Below are positions 17,568 to 26,255 of a stretch of DNA of 64,000 bases, in pieces (position 1 is the first letter of the stretch; each line of letters starts with the position of its first letter). The stretch spans positions 186,001 through 250,000 of the forward strand of contig NZ_JBHUHX010000004.1 in the NCBI RefSeq assembly GCF_042682685.1. Direction: 5' to 3'. Position numbers and translations under genes: made by a program. Under the pieces are notes generated by a model. That model saw only the letters and a list, made by a program, of their open reading frames with translations. It ran no database searches and had not been told where the DNA came from. This DNA comes from Imhoffiella fuscus. GTDB taxonomy: Bacteria; Pseudomonadota; Gammaproteobacteria; Chromatiales; Chromatiaceae.

Positions 17568-17912
17568 ATGACAACGCCCCCAAATGCTTGGTCAAGTGCC
17601 TTCACCGGCGATCCGCTCGACAGGATTCGCTATGGACTGATCGTGGCGGATATCCATGATAGCCGGATCATCCTCGCCAATCGCGTCGCCTGCCGTCTGC
17701 TGGCGGCCAGCGAGTTTCATCTGCTCGGAACCCTCGTCGAGTCTCTGCCGATCTGGCCGGAACGTCGGTTTTTTCAAGATGCCGTCGGAAGCCCTGCCCG
17801 GATGGTTCGAAGCGTGGTCGCTTGGACCCTGAGCCTGGTGCAGGGCCTCGTCCTAATGGAGCGGAATTCGGCTTCGCTCTCGGTGGATTGCTCTGATGGT
17901 CACAGAGTATAA
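17568..17912 (+). CDS. Small PAS-like protein, possibly a sensor fragment
   Basis: A 114-residue product with a recognisable half PAS fold: DRIRYGLIVADIHDSRIILANRVACRLLAASEFHLLGTLVESLPIW matches the first strands and helices of PAS sensor domains. After about residue 75 the similarity fades. GAGGGA lies about 10 bases before the ATG. It sits 140 bases upstream of a histidine-kinase-like gene that has no sensor domain of its own, so it could be a detached or decayed input domain of that kinase. No HisKA or GGDEF motif is present. I would not exclude that it is a remnant rather than a working gene. Confidence 0.5.
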   Translation: MTTPPNAWSSAFTGDPLDRIRYGLIVADIHDSRIILANRVACRLLAASEFHLLGTLVESLPIWPERRFFQDAVGSPARMVRSVVAWTLSLVQGLVLMERNSASLSVDCSDGHRV

Positions 17913-18052
17913 AATGGCTTGATCTTTGCTTTTGATTCGATCAGTCAGCGCCTTCTCGCGCAGGCTGGATTGGAGCGTCCGGATGAGGGGGCAGGTAGGC
18001 CCGCTGCTTTCAGGCCGACTCCATTGGGTCAACCAATAGATCGATTGCCGCT

Positions 18053-18760
18053 ATGTCGTCCATGCCAGATCAGTCCGCTTTTCCATCCTCTCCGCTCGAT
18101 TCGGATCGGGAGCGTCTTGCCGACCTGGAGCGGCGTTCGCTGCTTGCCGAGCAGGCCCGCCAGCAAGCCCATCACCTGCGTACGCCGCTGAGCGTGATCA
18201 AGCTGATTTCCGAGACCTTGCAGTTGGAGCTCTTCGATGATCGGGGCCACCGCGAGCGATTGCAGCGCCTGCTGGGGGCCGCCTCGACCCTGTCTAACGG
18301 TTTGAGCGACGCCGTGCGCTCGACGGGTTTCGGCGACGGTCCCCAGCAGCGGCTCGATGGACAGGCCATCGCTGCCGATGTCATGCGCCTCCACGGTGGC
18401 CGAGTCGTCGCGTCCGACGAGGGCAGGCGGCATTCCACAGAGATCGAAATCGAGCCCGACAGCTTCGAGGCCGCGCTTGTCCATTGTCTGCGGCTCCTGG
18501 GGGTCGGCACCGACTGCGGCGGGAATCGTGATTCGCGCCCGGTTATGAACTGCGAAGCGGGCGAGGGACGCCTCAGGCTGCGATTGAGCGTGGAGGGGCG
18601 CTTCTCTCCCGATATCCCCACCGAACGCGCCGACCTGAAACTCATGGCCTTGGCGGCGGAGCGTTGCGCACGCGATGGCGGCGGTACGCTGACACTGACC
18701 ACCGAGAGCGTAACCTTCGAACTGCCATTGGCGCCGCCGCTGGAGGGGCGTGCCTCCTGA
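18053..18760 (+). CDS. Degenerate histidine kinase-like protein (HisKA without recognisable ATPase motifs)
   Basis: A 235-residue soluble protein. Residues about 37-60 read Q-A-H-H-L-R-T-P-L-S-V-I-K-L-I-S-E-T-L, a good HisKA phospho-acceptor helix with the His near 42 and the R-T-P-L following. The C-terminal half has the length and final strands of an HATPase_c domain (GGTLTLTTESVTFELPL), but the N box (N-A/N-x-x-K) and the DxGxG motif cannot be found. It may be a pseudokinase or a phosphotransfer/dimerisation partner. It lies upstream of a sigma-54-dependent response regulator, which is the likely partner, with a 208-base gap between them. The PAS-like gene upstream could provide input. Confidence 0.7.
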   Translation: MSSMPDQSAFPSSPLDSDRERLADLERRSLLAEQARQQAHHLRTPLSVIKLISETLQLELFDDRGHRERLQRLLGAASTLSNGLSDAVRSTGFGDGPQQRLDGQAIAADVMRLHGGRVVASDEGRRHSTEIEIEPDSFEAALVHCLRLLGVGTDCGGNRDSRPVMNCEAGEGRLRLRLSVEGRFSPDIPTERADLKLMALAAERCARDGGGTLTLTTESVTFELPLAPPLEGRAS

Positions 18761-18968
18761 CGCCTACGCCTAATTTCACCGCATGGGTTTTCGCGCTCGG
18801 GCATGATGGCGCTGGCGCTCGAACGGCGTGATTGCCGTGGACGTCGCTCGGCCTGGGTTATGGCCGAGTTGGAAGCGAACGGGGCTGGAATAATCCAGAT
18901 TCGAGACCGAAATCGTTCGTATCGGGACCAATCAGCGTCGCTGATACTGGGCATTTGAAGGAGATTCG

Positions 18969-20366
18969 ATGGGGAACTCCCTGCTGATCATTGAAGACAA
19001 CGAGGCGCTCGGCCAGGAGCTTAACCGGCATTTCAATAACAAGGGCTGGGATGCCGAGTGCGTCGCGACCCTAGGAGAGGCCCGTTTGCGCTTGCTCGAC
19101 GAGCGTCTCGAACCCCAGGTCGTTCTGGCCGACATGAGCCTGCCCGACGGCAATGCGTTGGATCTGCTCGACGAGGTGCGTCGGGAAAAAATCACCGGCG
19201 AGTGGATCTTGCTGACCGGATACGGCGGGGTGTCCGATTCGGTTAGGGCTTTGCGTCTAGGGGCCTACGACTTTCTGGAAAAGCCCTGCGCGCTCGCGCG
19301 GCTGGAGCTGGTGGTGGCTGGGGCCCGGCGCGCCGCATTGGCTCAGCGGCGTCTGCGCAGCGAGAGCCGGGATCGCAGCCGTCGCTACGGGATCGACTCC
19401 TACATCGGTTCCAGCGAGGTCACGCGGGCCACCCGCGATATGATCGCTCGGCTCGCCGAGGTTCCCTTCAGCGCATTGATCATCGGCGGCGAGACCGGCG
19501 TCGGCAAGGGGTTGGTCGCCCGTATTCTGCATCACTCCGGACCGCGCGCCGACGGTCCCATGATCGAGGTCAACTGCGCCGCCTTGCCACGCGATCTGCT
19601 GGAATCCGAGCTGTTCGGACATGAATCTGGGGCCTTCACCGGCGCCAAGGGTCGCCATCGCGGTTATCTGGAGCAGGCCAACGAGGGGACGCTGTTTCTC
19701 GACGAGATCGCCGAGATGGATCTCGATCTACAGACCAAACTGCTGACGGTACTGGAGGACCGGCGCGTACGCCGTCTCGGTTCGGAGAAGGCGCTGGACG
19801 TGGACGTTCAGGTCATCGCTGCGAGCAACCGCAATCTGGAGGAGCGCGTGCGCGATGGCGAGTTCCGCAGCGACCTCTACCATCGCCTCAGCGTCTTTCG
19901 TCTGGACCTGCCGCCGCTGCGCGAGCGTCTCGACGATCTCCCACAGATCGTGCCGGCCTTGGTGGAGGAATACAACGCGCGTTCGGATAGCCGGGTCCAT
20001 GTGATCCCGAACGCGGTCTACGAGCGGATGCGTGGCTATCGTTGGCCTGGAAACGTGCGCGAGCTGCGCAATGTGGTCGAGCGGGCCGTGCTGCTGGCGC
20101 GGGACGAGGTATTTCCGATCGAGTGGATGCAGCTCGGCAGCAGCCCGGCTTTGACACAGGAGGGCCGAAGCGGGCCAGACGTCGACGGGGACCGTCTCAT
20201 CATTCCGCTGGACGGCACAATGGCCCTGGACGAGATGGATCGCTACATCATCCGTACCGCGCTGGAGCGTAGTGACCAGAATGTCACCGCCGCCGCGCGA
20301 GCCCTCGGCACGACTCGCGAGACCTTGCGCTATCGCATCCAGAAATATGGGCTCAAGGACGCGTAG
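18969..20366 (+). CDS. Sigma-54-dependent response regulator (NtrC family)
   Basis: A 465-residue transcription activator with three domains. The receiver (1-120) has E-D at 10-11, the phosphorylatable Asp in VVLADMSLPDG near 56, and the Lys of LEKPCA near 104. The AAA+ domain (about 142-375) has Walker A GETGVGKG, the sigma-54 contact loop GAFTGAK, Walker B GTLFLDEIAEM and the sensor RWPGNVREL. The Fis-type helix-turn-helix is at 430-462 (NVTAAARALGTTRETLRYRIQKYGL). AAGGAG precedes the ATG. With the kinase-like gene upstream it makes a two-component system of unknown target; the transporter gene downstream is a candidate, but I find no -24/-12 promoter in front of it. Confidence 0.95.
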   Translation: MGNSLLIIEDNEALGQELNRHFNNKGWDAECVATLGEARLRLLDERLEPQVVLADMSLPDGNALDLLDEVRREKITGEWILLTGYGGVSDSVRALRLGAYDFLEKPCALARLELVVAGARRAALAQRRLRSESRDRSRRYGIDSYIGSSEVTRATRDMIARLAEVPFSALIIGGETGVGKGLVARILHHSGPRADGPMIEVNCAALPRDLLESELFGHESGAFTGAKGRHRGYLEQANEGTLFLDEIAEMDLDLQTKLLTVLEDRRVRRLGSEKALDVDVQVIAASNRNLEERVRDGEFRSDLYHRLSVFRLDLPPLRERLDDLPQIVPALVEEYNARSDSRVHVIPNAVYERMRGYRWPGNVRELRNVVERAVLLARDEVFPIEWMQLGSSPALTQEGRSGPDVDGDRLIIPLDGTMALDEMDRYIIRTALERSDQNVTAAARALGTTRETLRYRIQKYGLKDA

Positions 20367-20541
20367 CGATTGGGCGCGAACGGCGATTCGGTCTGAACCC
20401 TCTCGGCTCGTCCTCCCTCACTTCCCGCTGGTGTATTTGCCCCATTGATCGGGGCTAAACCACCAATCCCATGCGTTTCACCAGGCTACGGGCGTAGCCC
20501 GAATGGTGCAGCGCACTCTCAATCGATTGAGGGCCCTTGTC

Positions 20542-21363
20542 ATGTCTAGAAGCAAGCCAAGTGCGGGTCTGTCCCGCGAGGAGCGGAACGAGGTCTCCGA
20601 GCGCCTGGGCCTGCGGTCGTTGCAGGTGTTCGAGATCGTGCGCCAGGAAGGCGTGGAGGAGTTGTCGCGGCCGATCAACTCGCTGTTCTGGTCCGGGATC
20701 GCTGCGGGGCTGTCGCTCAGTTTGTCGGTTTATTGCATGGCCTTCCTGCACCATGCGTTGGAGGGCACTCGACTCCAGCCCGCGCTGGTCGGTTTTGGCT
20801 ACAGTGTGGGATTCGTCATCGTGATTCTGGGACGTCTGCAACTCTTCACCGAGAACACCATTACGGTGGTGCTCCCGGTCTTGACCGATATCAGCCGCGT
20901 CAAGGTTCAACGGACCCTGCGGCTCTGGGCCGTCGTCTTCATCGCCAATATGATCGGGACCCTGGCTTCTGCGCGGGTCGCGATGTCGGGCGGCATTCTG
21001 CCGCCCGAGCAATTGGAGGCGGCGCTTCTGGTCTCGCAACACCTGCTTCAGTATTCCGCGCTTCAGACCCTGCTCTACGGTATCCCGGCCGGATTCATGG
21101 TGGCCTCGATCGTCTGGCTGATCCCGAACGCCAAGGGCGGCGAATTCTGGATCATCGTGCTCATGACCTACATGATCTCGGTCGGTGGACTGACGCACGT
21201 CATAGCCGGATCCACCGAGTGGTTCCTGCTCGCCATGGAAGGGGATTGCACCTGGGTGTATGCGGTCTTCTCGGGAATCCTGCCCGCCCTGGTCGGGAAT
21301 GTGATCGGCGGGACTGGACTGTTCGCCCTCATCACCTATGCCCAGGTGAAGGATGAGATCTGA
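20542..21363 (+). CDS. Formate/nitrite transporter-family channel (YfdC-like)
   Basis: A 273-residue inner-membrane protein with about six hydrophobic segments. The N-terminal polar part (VFEIVRQEGVEELSRPINSLFWSGIAAGLSLSLS) and the pore segment GRLQLFTENTITVVLPVL match the YfdC-like branch of the FocA/NirC superfamily rather than classical FocA. A second half-repeat ends in GGLTHVIAGSTEWFL. Members are proton-coupled or passive monovalent-anion channels; substrate for this branch is not established. I place the start at ATG 20542, preceded by GAGGG; an upstream ATG at 20503 would add 13 residues. It follows the sigma-54 regulator by 175 bases in the same direction. Confidence 0.85.
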   Translation: MSRSKPSAGLSREERNEVSERLGLRSLQVFEIVRQEGVEELSRPINSLFWSGIAAGLSLSLSVYCMAFLHHALEGTRLQPALVGFGYSVGFVIVILGRLQLFTENTITVVLPVLTDISRVKVQRTLRLWAVVFIANMIGTLASARVAMSGGILPPEQLEAALLVSQHLLQYSALQTLLYGIPAGFMVASIVWLIPNAKGGEFWIIVLMTYMISVGGLTHVIAGSTEWFLLAMEGDCTWVYAVFSGILPALVGNVIGGTGLFALITYAQVKDEI

Positions 21364-21836
21364 AATCGGGTGGCGCGGATGGGGGCGTTTCGCGATTCGT
21401 GGACCATTCGAATCCAGACATTGAAGCGGGGGGGGCATGCGCTTCGATCCATCTTCAGAAGTGGTGATCGAATGCAGGGTTTTAATTCAATGACAAATGT
21501 CATTGATGCCGGTCGGCGATTAGGGCTACGGCAAAAGCGCTCATTGAGATCGGGGCGGTGGCGGGTGAATGCCCGTCAACGCAGACTCCATCGATTCGGT
21601 ATGGGGTTTGCGGGGATTGGTGAAATTAAGCGAATGTTTTTTATTGTATTTTTTCTTTAAATCAAGGCTTTGCGTTCATTTTTTCCTGTGTCTGCATAGG
21701 CGCTTCATGTGCTATTTGTGAACTGGTTATCAGGCTCCTGATTTCGACGCTGTTAACCTGATTTGGCTCTTGCATACCGTCGCCAGACGGTTCGGGAGAG
21801 GATTGTTTTAAACATCATGGAAATGGAGAAGTTAAG
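21364..21836. other. Intergenic region upstream of the Cache protein gene
   Basis: A 473-base gap whose right half is markedly AT-rich, including T-rich tracts around 21637-21690, so it likely contains the promoter of the Cache/chemoreceptor pair. A perfect 20-bp palindrome lies at 21487-21506. A 96-codon open frame (21370-21660) ends in the T-tract and is not supported as a gene. Confidence 0.5.
21487..21506. promoter_or_regulatory. Perfect 20-bp palindrome, possible operator
   Basis: TCAATGACA at 21487-21495 is mirrored by TGTCATTGA at 21498-21506 around AA. It is AT-rich compared with the surrounding DNA and lies 330 bases before the Cache gene start. No T-run follows. The binding factor is unknown. 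Confidence 0.4.
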
Positions 21837-22301
21837 ATGAAATTCCGTTTTGCCCTTGCTGGCGCCATCACCGCACTTCTATTCGCTTCGCCCGCCGCTT
21901 TTTCCGCTGACGAGTTCGCCACGCCCCAGGAGGCGGAGGCGATGGTGCAAAAGGCCATCGATCACATTCATGCCGTCGGCAAAGAACAAGCCTTTGCGGA
22001 CATTACCGGCAAGAAGCCCGGCTGGATCGACCGCGATCTCTATCCCGTCGTCTTCGATCGCGAAGGCAACAATCTGGCCCATGGCCAGAACCCGAAGATG
22101 GTCGGAAAGAACTTCCTCGGCGTGACGGATGCCGGCGGTACGGCATTCATTTCGGAGCGCATGGAGCTCGCCAAGACGCATACCAGCTATTGGCACGACT
22201 ACAAGTACAAGGATCCCGTCACCAAGGCCATTCTCCCCAAGACGAGCTATTGCCAGACCAGCGACGATCTCATCGTCTGCGCCGGCGTGTACAAGCGTTA
22301 A
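21837..22301 (+). CDS. Periplasmic single Cache-domain protein
   Basis: A 154-residue exported protein. A classical signal peptide (MKFRFALAGAITALLFASPAAFSA) precedes a single Cache-type sensor fold: a long helix EEAEAMVQKAIDHIHAVGKEQAFADITGKKPGWIDRDLYPVVFD, then GNNLAHGQNPKMVGKNFLGVTDAGGTAFISERM and WHDYKYKDPVTKAILPKTSYCQTSDDLIVCAGVYK. Two Cys near the C-terminus could form a disulfide. Such stand-alone Cache proteins resemble the sensor part of chemoreceptors and can bind small organic ligands. The chemoreceptor gene begins 28 bases after its stop, suggesting one operon and a shared signalling role. Confidence 0.85.
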   Translation: MKFRFALAGAITALLFASPAAFSADEFATPQEAEAMVQKAIDHIHAVGKEQAFADITGKKPGWIDRDLYPVVFDREGNNLAHGQNPKMVGKNFLGVTDAGGTAFISERMELAKTHTSYWHDYKYKDPVTKAILPKTSYCQTSDDLIVCAGVYKR

Positions 22302-22328
22302 CTGATCGCGCGCCGGGATTATCTCGCC

Positions 22329-24050
22329 ATGAAACTCAGGCACAAGATATTTGCCGCACCAGGCATCATCCTGATATTCCTGGTCGTTTTCGGACTCCTC
22401 GTCCTCGACTCGATGCGCAGCCAGAACGCGGCGCTCGACGAGATCTACGTTGTCCGATTCGGCGACTATGAATTCGCGACGCGCCTCGCGGGCACGATCG
22501 ACGACGTTCAGGCCCGCGCCTATCGTCTGATCAACTGGATGAGCGCCTTCGACGAGTCGACGATCGACAGCGAAACACAGGGAATCGTCAAGAGCCTCAC
22601 CCAGGTGACCGATGCGCTTGCCGAGGCTTCTGAAGCGGGACAAGGAGACGCCGATCTAGATCAGACGTATGGCGAGATTCTCCCGGCGGTTAAGACGTAT
22701 TCCAAACAGATCAGCGATGCCCTCGACCTCGCGACCATGGATCCCAATATGGGCATGGCCATGATGGAGAAGGCCGACAAGAGCTATCAGCAGTTTGCGG
22801 CTCGGCTCAAAAACCTGATCGAGACGGATCGCAAGGCGGCGGGCGAAAGCTATGACATGGCTCGGGCGCAATTCGGTCGCGCCTTGGGCATCGCCGGGGT
22901 CGTGCTGGGTCTGGCGCTGCTGACGGGGATTCTGGTCAGCTGGATCCTGGGACGCAGCATCATGAAGCCGTTGCGGTATGCCGCCGATGGGTCCAAGAAG
23001 ATCGCGGCGGGGGATCTGACCGTCGCTCTGCGCAGCTCGGCGAACGACGAGGTCGGCGATCTCATTCGCGCGCTCGACGCCATGCGTGACAATCTCAAGG
23101 GTATGATCGAGTCCATCCACGAGACGGCCGGGCAGCTCGGCGCCGCCACCGATCAGCTCGTCGATGGGGCCACCAAGGTTGCCGAGGCATCGGAATCGCA
23201 GTCGGAGACGGCGTCCTACGTCGCGACGGCCGTGGAAGAGCTCAACTCATCGATCAATCATATGGCCGACAACGCGCGTCAGGTGCAGGAACTGTCGCGC
23301 AACTCCAGCCAGGTTTCCCATCAGGGCGGCGAGATCATTCGCCAGACCTTGGACGAGACTCAACGGATTGCCTCCGAGATCACCCAGGCCGCCCAGACGA
23401 TCGAGGGGTTGGGCGAGCAGTCGGCGCACATCTCGGATGTCGTCGGCGTCATCCAGGGGATCGCCGCCCAGACGAATCTTTTGGCGCTGAACGCGGCCAT
23501 AGAGGCTGCGAGGGCAGGGTCGCACGGTCGAGGGTTCGCCGTGGTCGCCGAGGAGGTCCGCGAGCTCGCCCGGCGTACCGCAGGCTCGACCGACGAGATT
23601 CGCGAGATGGTCGAGAAAATCCAGCAAGGCTCCAACGACAGCGTCGCGGACATGCGGCGCGCGGTCGCGGCCGCCGATGGCGGCGTCAATCGCGCTGTCG
23701 AGGCCGGTGAGTCCAGTCGCGAGATCACGGCGGGCATGGAGGCCATGCTGCGCGAGGTCGAAGCCATCACCGGTGCGCTGAACGAGCAGGGCACCGCCAG
23801 CCAGGAGATCTCCTCGCACATCCAGCGCATCGCCGACATGGCCATGGAGAACAGCACCTTCGCCTCCCACTCGGCTGGAGCGGCGAAGCAGCTGCAGGAG
23901 ATCGCCGCAATCATGGTGCGCCAGGTCAGCCGTTTCCAGATCGTCGCCGTTTCCGCGCCTTCCTCCGAACCGACCGCCCTAAACGAGGGGGCGGAGGGGT
24001 TCGGGACGCATCGAATCGATGGGGAGACTGTCGGGGTACTCCAGACCTGA
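22329..24050 (+). CDS. Methyl-accepting chemotaxis protein
   Basis: A 573-residue chemoreceptor: membrane helix at about 8-28, a helical periplasmic four-helix-bundle-like region to about 190, second helix at about 195-216, HAMP domain (GRSIMKPLRYAADGSKKIAAGDLTV...), and the cytoplasmic signalling hairpin with its tip IAAQTNLLALNAAIEAARAGSHGRGFAVVAEEVRELARRT at about 375-415. The C-terminal tail is short, without a CheR-binding pentapeptide. It is probably cotranscribed with the Cache protein 28 bases upstream, which may present a ligand to it. No che genes are nearby. Confidence 0.93.
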   Translation: MKLRHKIFAAPGIILIFLVVFGLLVLDSMRSQNAALDEIYVVRFGDYEFATRLAGTIDDVQARAYRLINWMSAFDESTIDSETQGIVKSLTQVTDALAEASEAGQGDADLDQTYGEILPAVKTYSKQISDALDLATMDPNMGMAMMEKADKSYQQFAARLKNLIETDRKAAGESYDMARAQFGRALGIAGVVLGLALLTGILVSWILGRSIMKPLRYAADGSKKIAAGDLTVALRSSANDEVGDLIRALDAMRDNLKGMIESIHETAGQLGAATDQLVDGATKVAEASESQSETASYVATAVEELNSSINHMADNARQVQELSRNSSQVSHQGGEIIRQTLDETQRIASEITQAAQTIEGLGEQSAHISDVVGVIQGIAAQTNLLALNAAIEAARAGSHGRGFAVVAEEVRELARRTAGSTDEIREMVEKIQQGSNDSVADMRRAVAAADGGVNRAVEAGESSREITAGMEAMLREVEAITGALNEQGTASQEISSHIQRIADMAMENSTFASHSAGAAKQLQEIAAIMVRQVSRFQIVAVSAPSSEPTALNEGAEGFGTHRIDGETVGVLQT

Positions 24051-24284
24051 TCTCGGCGCCGGGTGGCGGGGTGGAGATGCCCCGATGCTCGGCGCCGGTC
24101 TTCTCGTATCGTTCTCCAAGTCGCCCGCCACACAACCTGCCCGGCCTCGTCCGTGAGGACGATTCCAGGGCGCATGCCGCACGGATGCCGGTGTGTCGTG
24201 GCTTTCTTCTGAAGGCGGGCGACTTCCTCCGGTTCAACCCAGTTCGCGGTTCAACCAAGCCTCAGGTGAAGACGGGAGTAGTAC

Positions 24285-26144
24285 ATGATCAAAAGCCTAT
24301 TTGCCACGCGTCTGCTGACCGGAGCGGTCCTTGCCGCCTCGACTGCGCTCGCGGCCGAGGACTCCATCAAGACGCCGAACGGCGCCATGCGGCCCACCGT
24401 ACAGGTCATGAACGCCGCCGTGTCGGCGCCGGATCAGTATTCGGCGCTCGCGGCCATCGAAATCTTCAAGGCCGGCGGCAACGCCATCGACGCCGGTATC
24501 GCCGCGACCATGGTCTCCAAGGTGACTCAGCATGCTCACGACAGTTGGGGCGGCGAGACGCCGATCATGATCCACCATGCGGCGACGGATAAGACCACCT
24601 TCATTGCAGGCATCGGCCCGTCGCCGCGTTTGGCGACGGTCGACTATTTCCAGAAGGTCCATGGCGGGATACCCACCGAGGACAGCGTCGATATCGCATC
24701 CGTGCCCGGCAGCCTGGCCGGCCTGGCCCTGGCGCTCGAAGAGTACGGCACCCTGCGTTTGGCGGACGTGATGGCGCCGGCCATCAAGCTCGCGGAGGAG
24801 GGGTTCCCCATCTCGCCCATTCAGGTGATGTGGCTCAAGAAATATGCGCCTGTCTACTCGAAATGGCCTGACTCGAAGCGCCTCTTCATGCCCGAGGGCA
24901 AGGTGCTGGAGGTCGGCGACATCTTCAAGCAGCCCGATCAGGCCAGGGTGATGAAGGCGATGGTCGCCGCCGAAGGCGCATTCCCCAATGATCGGGTGAA
25001 GGGCATTCAGGCTGCGGTCGACTATTTCTACAAAGGGGACGTCGCGAAAGAGATCGATCGTTTCATGCGCAACCTTCCTGATGTCGGGATCCCCGACAAG
25101 GGTCTCCTGAGGTATGGCGACTTCGTGAGCTTCGTCGACGAGGTGCGTCTGGAGTATGCGCCGCTGCATACCACCTACGAAGACTCCAAGGGCAACCGCT
25201 ACGACTTCTACGCCCCCAACACCACGACTCAGGCGCCGGCGCTGCTGATGGCGGTCAATATCCTCGATGCCTACGACATCGGCGCGATGGAGCACAACAG
25301 CCCCGAATATCTGCACCTGCTGGTCGAGGCCATCGATCTGGTCATGGCCGACCGCTACAAATATTTCGGCGATCCCGACCTGGTGGACGTCCCTCAGGAG
25401 CAGCTGGTCTCGAAGGAATATGCCGACGTTCGCCGTCCCCTGATCGATCCGAAGAAGGCCGCTCCGCACTTCGAGCCGGGCGATCCCCGCGCGATGAAGG
25501 CGCGTCTGGCAGGGTCCCTTGATCTGGCCCAATCGGACGGCCCTCCGAGCGATTGGGAGACCAGCACGGTTCAGCTCGCCACGATGGACAAGGACGGCAA
25601 CATGTTCAACGCCACCTCCAGCAACAACATGGGGGTCAAGTTCGGCGTGGTGCCGGGCAACGTCGGCTTCCTGCTCGGCGGGCGCATGCGCATGTTCTAC
25701 ATGGATCCCAATAGCGCCAACCAGGTGGGACCCTTCAAGCGTCCGCGCATCACCCCGTGCCCGGTCCTGGTGTTCAAGAACGGCAAGCCCTGGCTCAACC
25801 TCGGCACTCCGGGCGGAGACCAGCAGGTCCAGACCATGCTGCAGCTGTTCATGAACGTGGCCGAGTTCGGCATGCCGCTGCAGAACAGCGTCGAGCAGTA
25901 CCGCTTCCGCAGCTTCGCCTTCCCCAAGGCCTTCTATCCCGGCGAGATCCTGGACTATCAGATGGGCATCGGCCACCTGGCCAGCCCGCAGGTCGTGAAG
26001 GGACTCCAAGCCTTGGGGCATCAGGTGAAGATCGAGGATAGCTGGAAGGAACCCTATGGCGGCGCCGCCTTGGTTTCGTTCGAGAACGGGGTGCTCTCGG
26101 CGGGAGCCGATCCCAGGCGCGAAACCTACGCGCTCGGATACTGA
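24285..26144 (+). CDS. Gamma-glutamyltransferase-family protein, exported
   Basis: A 619-residue Ntn-hydrolase-fold protein. A signal peptide (ending ALAA) is followed by the large-subunit part (SALAAIEIFKAGGNAIDAGIAATM...) and the small-subunit start, where the autocatalytic Thr aligns with Thr428 in S-T-V-Q-L-A-T-M-D-K-D-G-N. Classical GGT has a T-T-H triad at this point; here the Thr is followed by Val-Gln, so maturation or substrate range may differ. The oxyanion-hole G-G motif appears as GTPGGDQQ near 506. Family members cleave gamma-glutamyl amides such as glutathione in the periplasm, or related amides. It is single, with a ribosome-binding GACGGGAG before the ATG. Confidence 0.85.
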   Translation: MIKSLFATRLLTGAVLAASTALAAEDSIKTPNGAMRPTVQVMNAAVSAPDQYSALAAIEIFKAGGNAIDAGIAATMVSKVTQHAHDSWGGETPIMIHHAATDKTTFIAGIGPSPRLATVDYFQKVHGGIPTEDSVDIASVPGSLAGLALALEEYGTLRLADVMAPAIKLAEEGFPISPIQVMWLKKYAPVYSKWPDSKRLFMPEGKVLEVGDIFKQPDQARVMKAMVAAEGAFPNDRVKGIQAAVDYFYKGDVAKEIDRFMRNLPDVGIPDKGLLRYGDFVSFVDEVRLEYAPLHTTYEDSKGNRYDFYAPNTTTQAPALLMAVNILDAYDIGAMEHNSPEYLHLLVEAIDLVMADRYKYFGDPDLVDVPQEQLVSKEYADVRRPLIDPKKAAPHFEPGDPRAMKARLAGSLDLAQSDGPPSDWETSTVQLATMDKDGNMFNATSSNNMGVKFGVVPGNVGFLLGGRMRMFYMDPNSANQVGPFKRPRITPCPVLVFKNGKPWLNLGTPGGDQQVQTMLQLFMNVAEFGMPLQNSVEQYRFRSFAFPKAFYPGEILDYQMGIGHLASPQVVKGLQALGHQVKIEDSWKEPYGGAALVSFENGVLSAGADPRRETYALGY

Positions 26145-26255
26145 GGGAGTCCGGGGTTCCGGCGAGTGGAGAGAGGAGACCTGGACGTTGGCGCGTTCTG
26201 AATGCCGTGGCCAGCGTCCATGAGATCCTCGCCAACGCCCGCCATGGAGCCCCGG

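Noticed and set aside
18780..18960. Short open frame between the kinase-like gene and the sigma-54 regulator
   Set aside because: About 50 codons with no ribosome-binding site and no similarity pattern; treated as intergenic.
21370..21660. 96-codon open frame before the Cache gene
   Set aside because: Arg/Gly-rich with a tail that is only the T-rich tract; no ribosome-binding site and no recognisable pattern.
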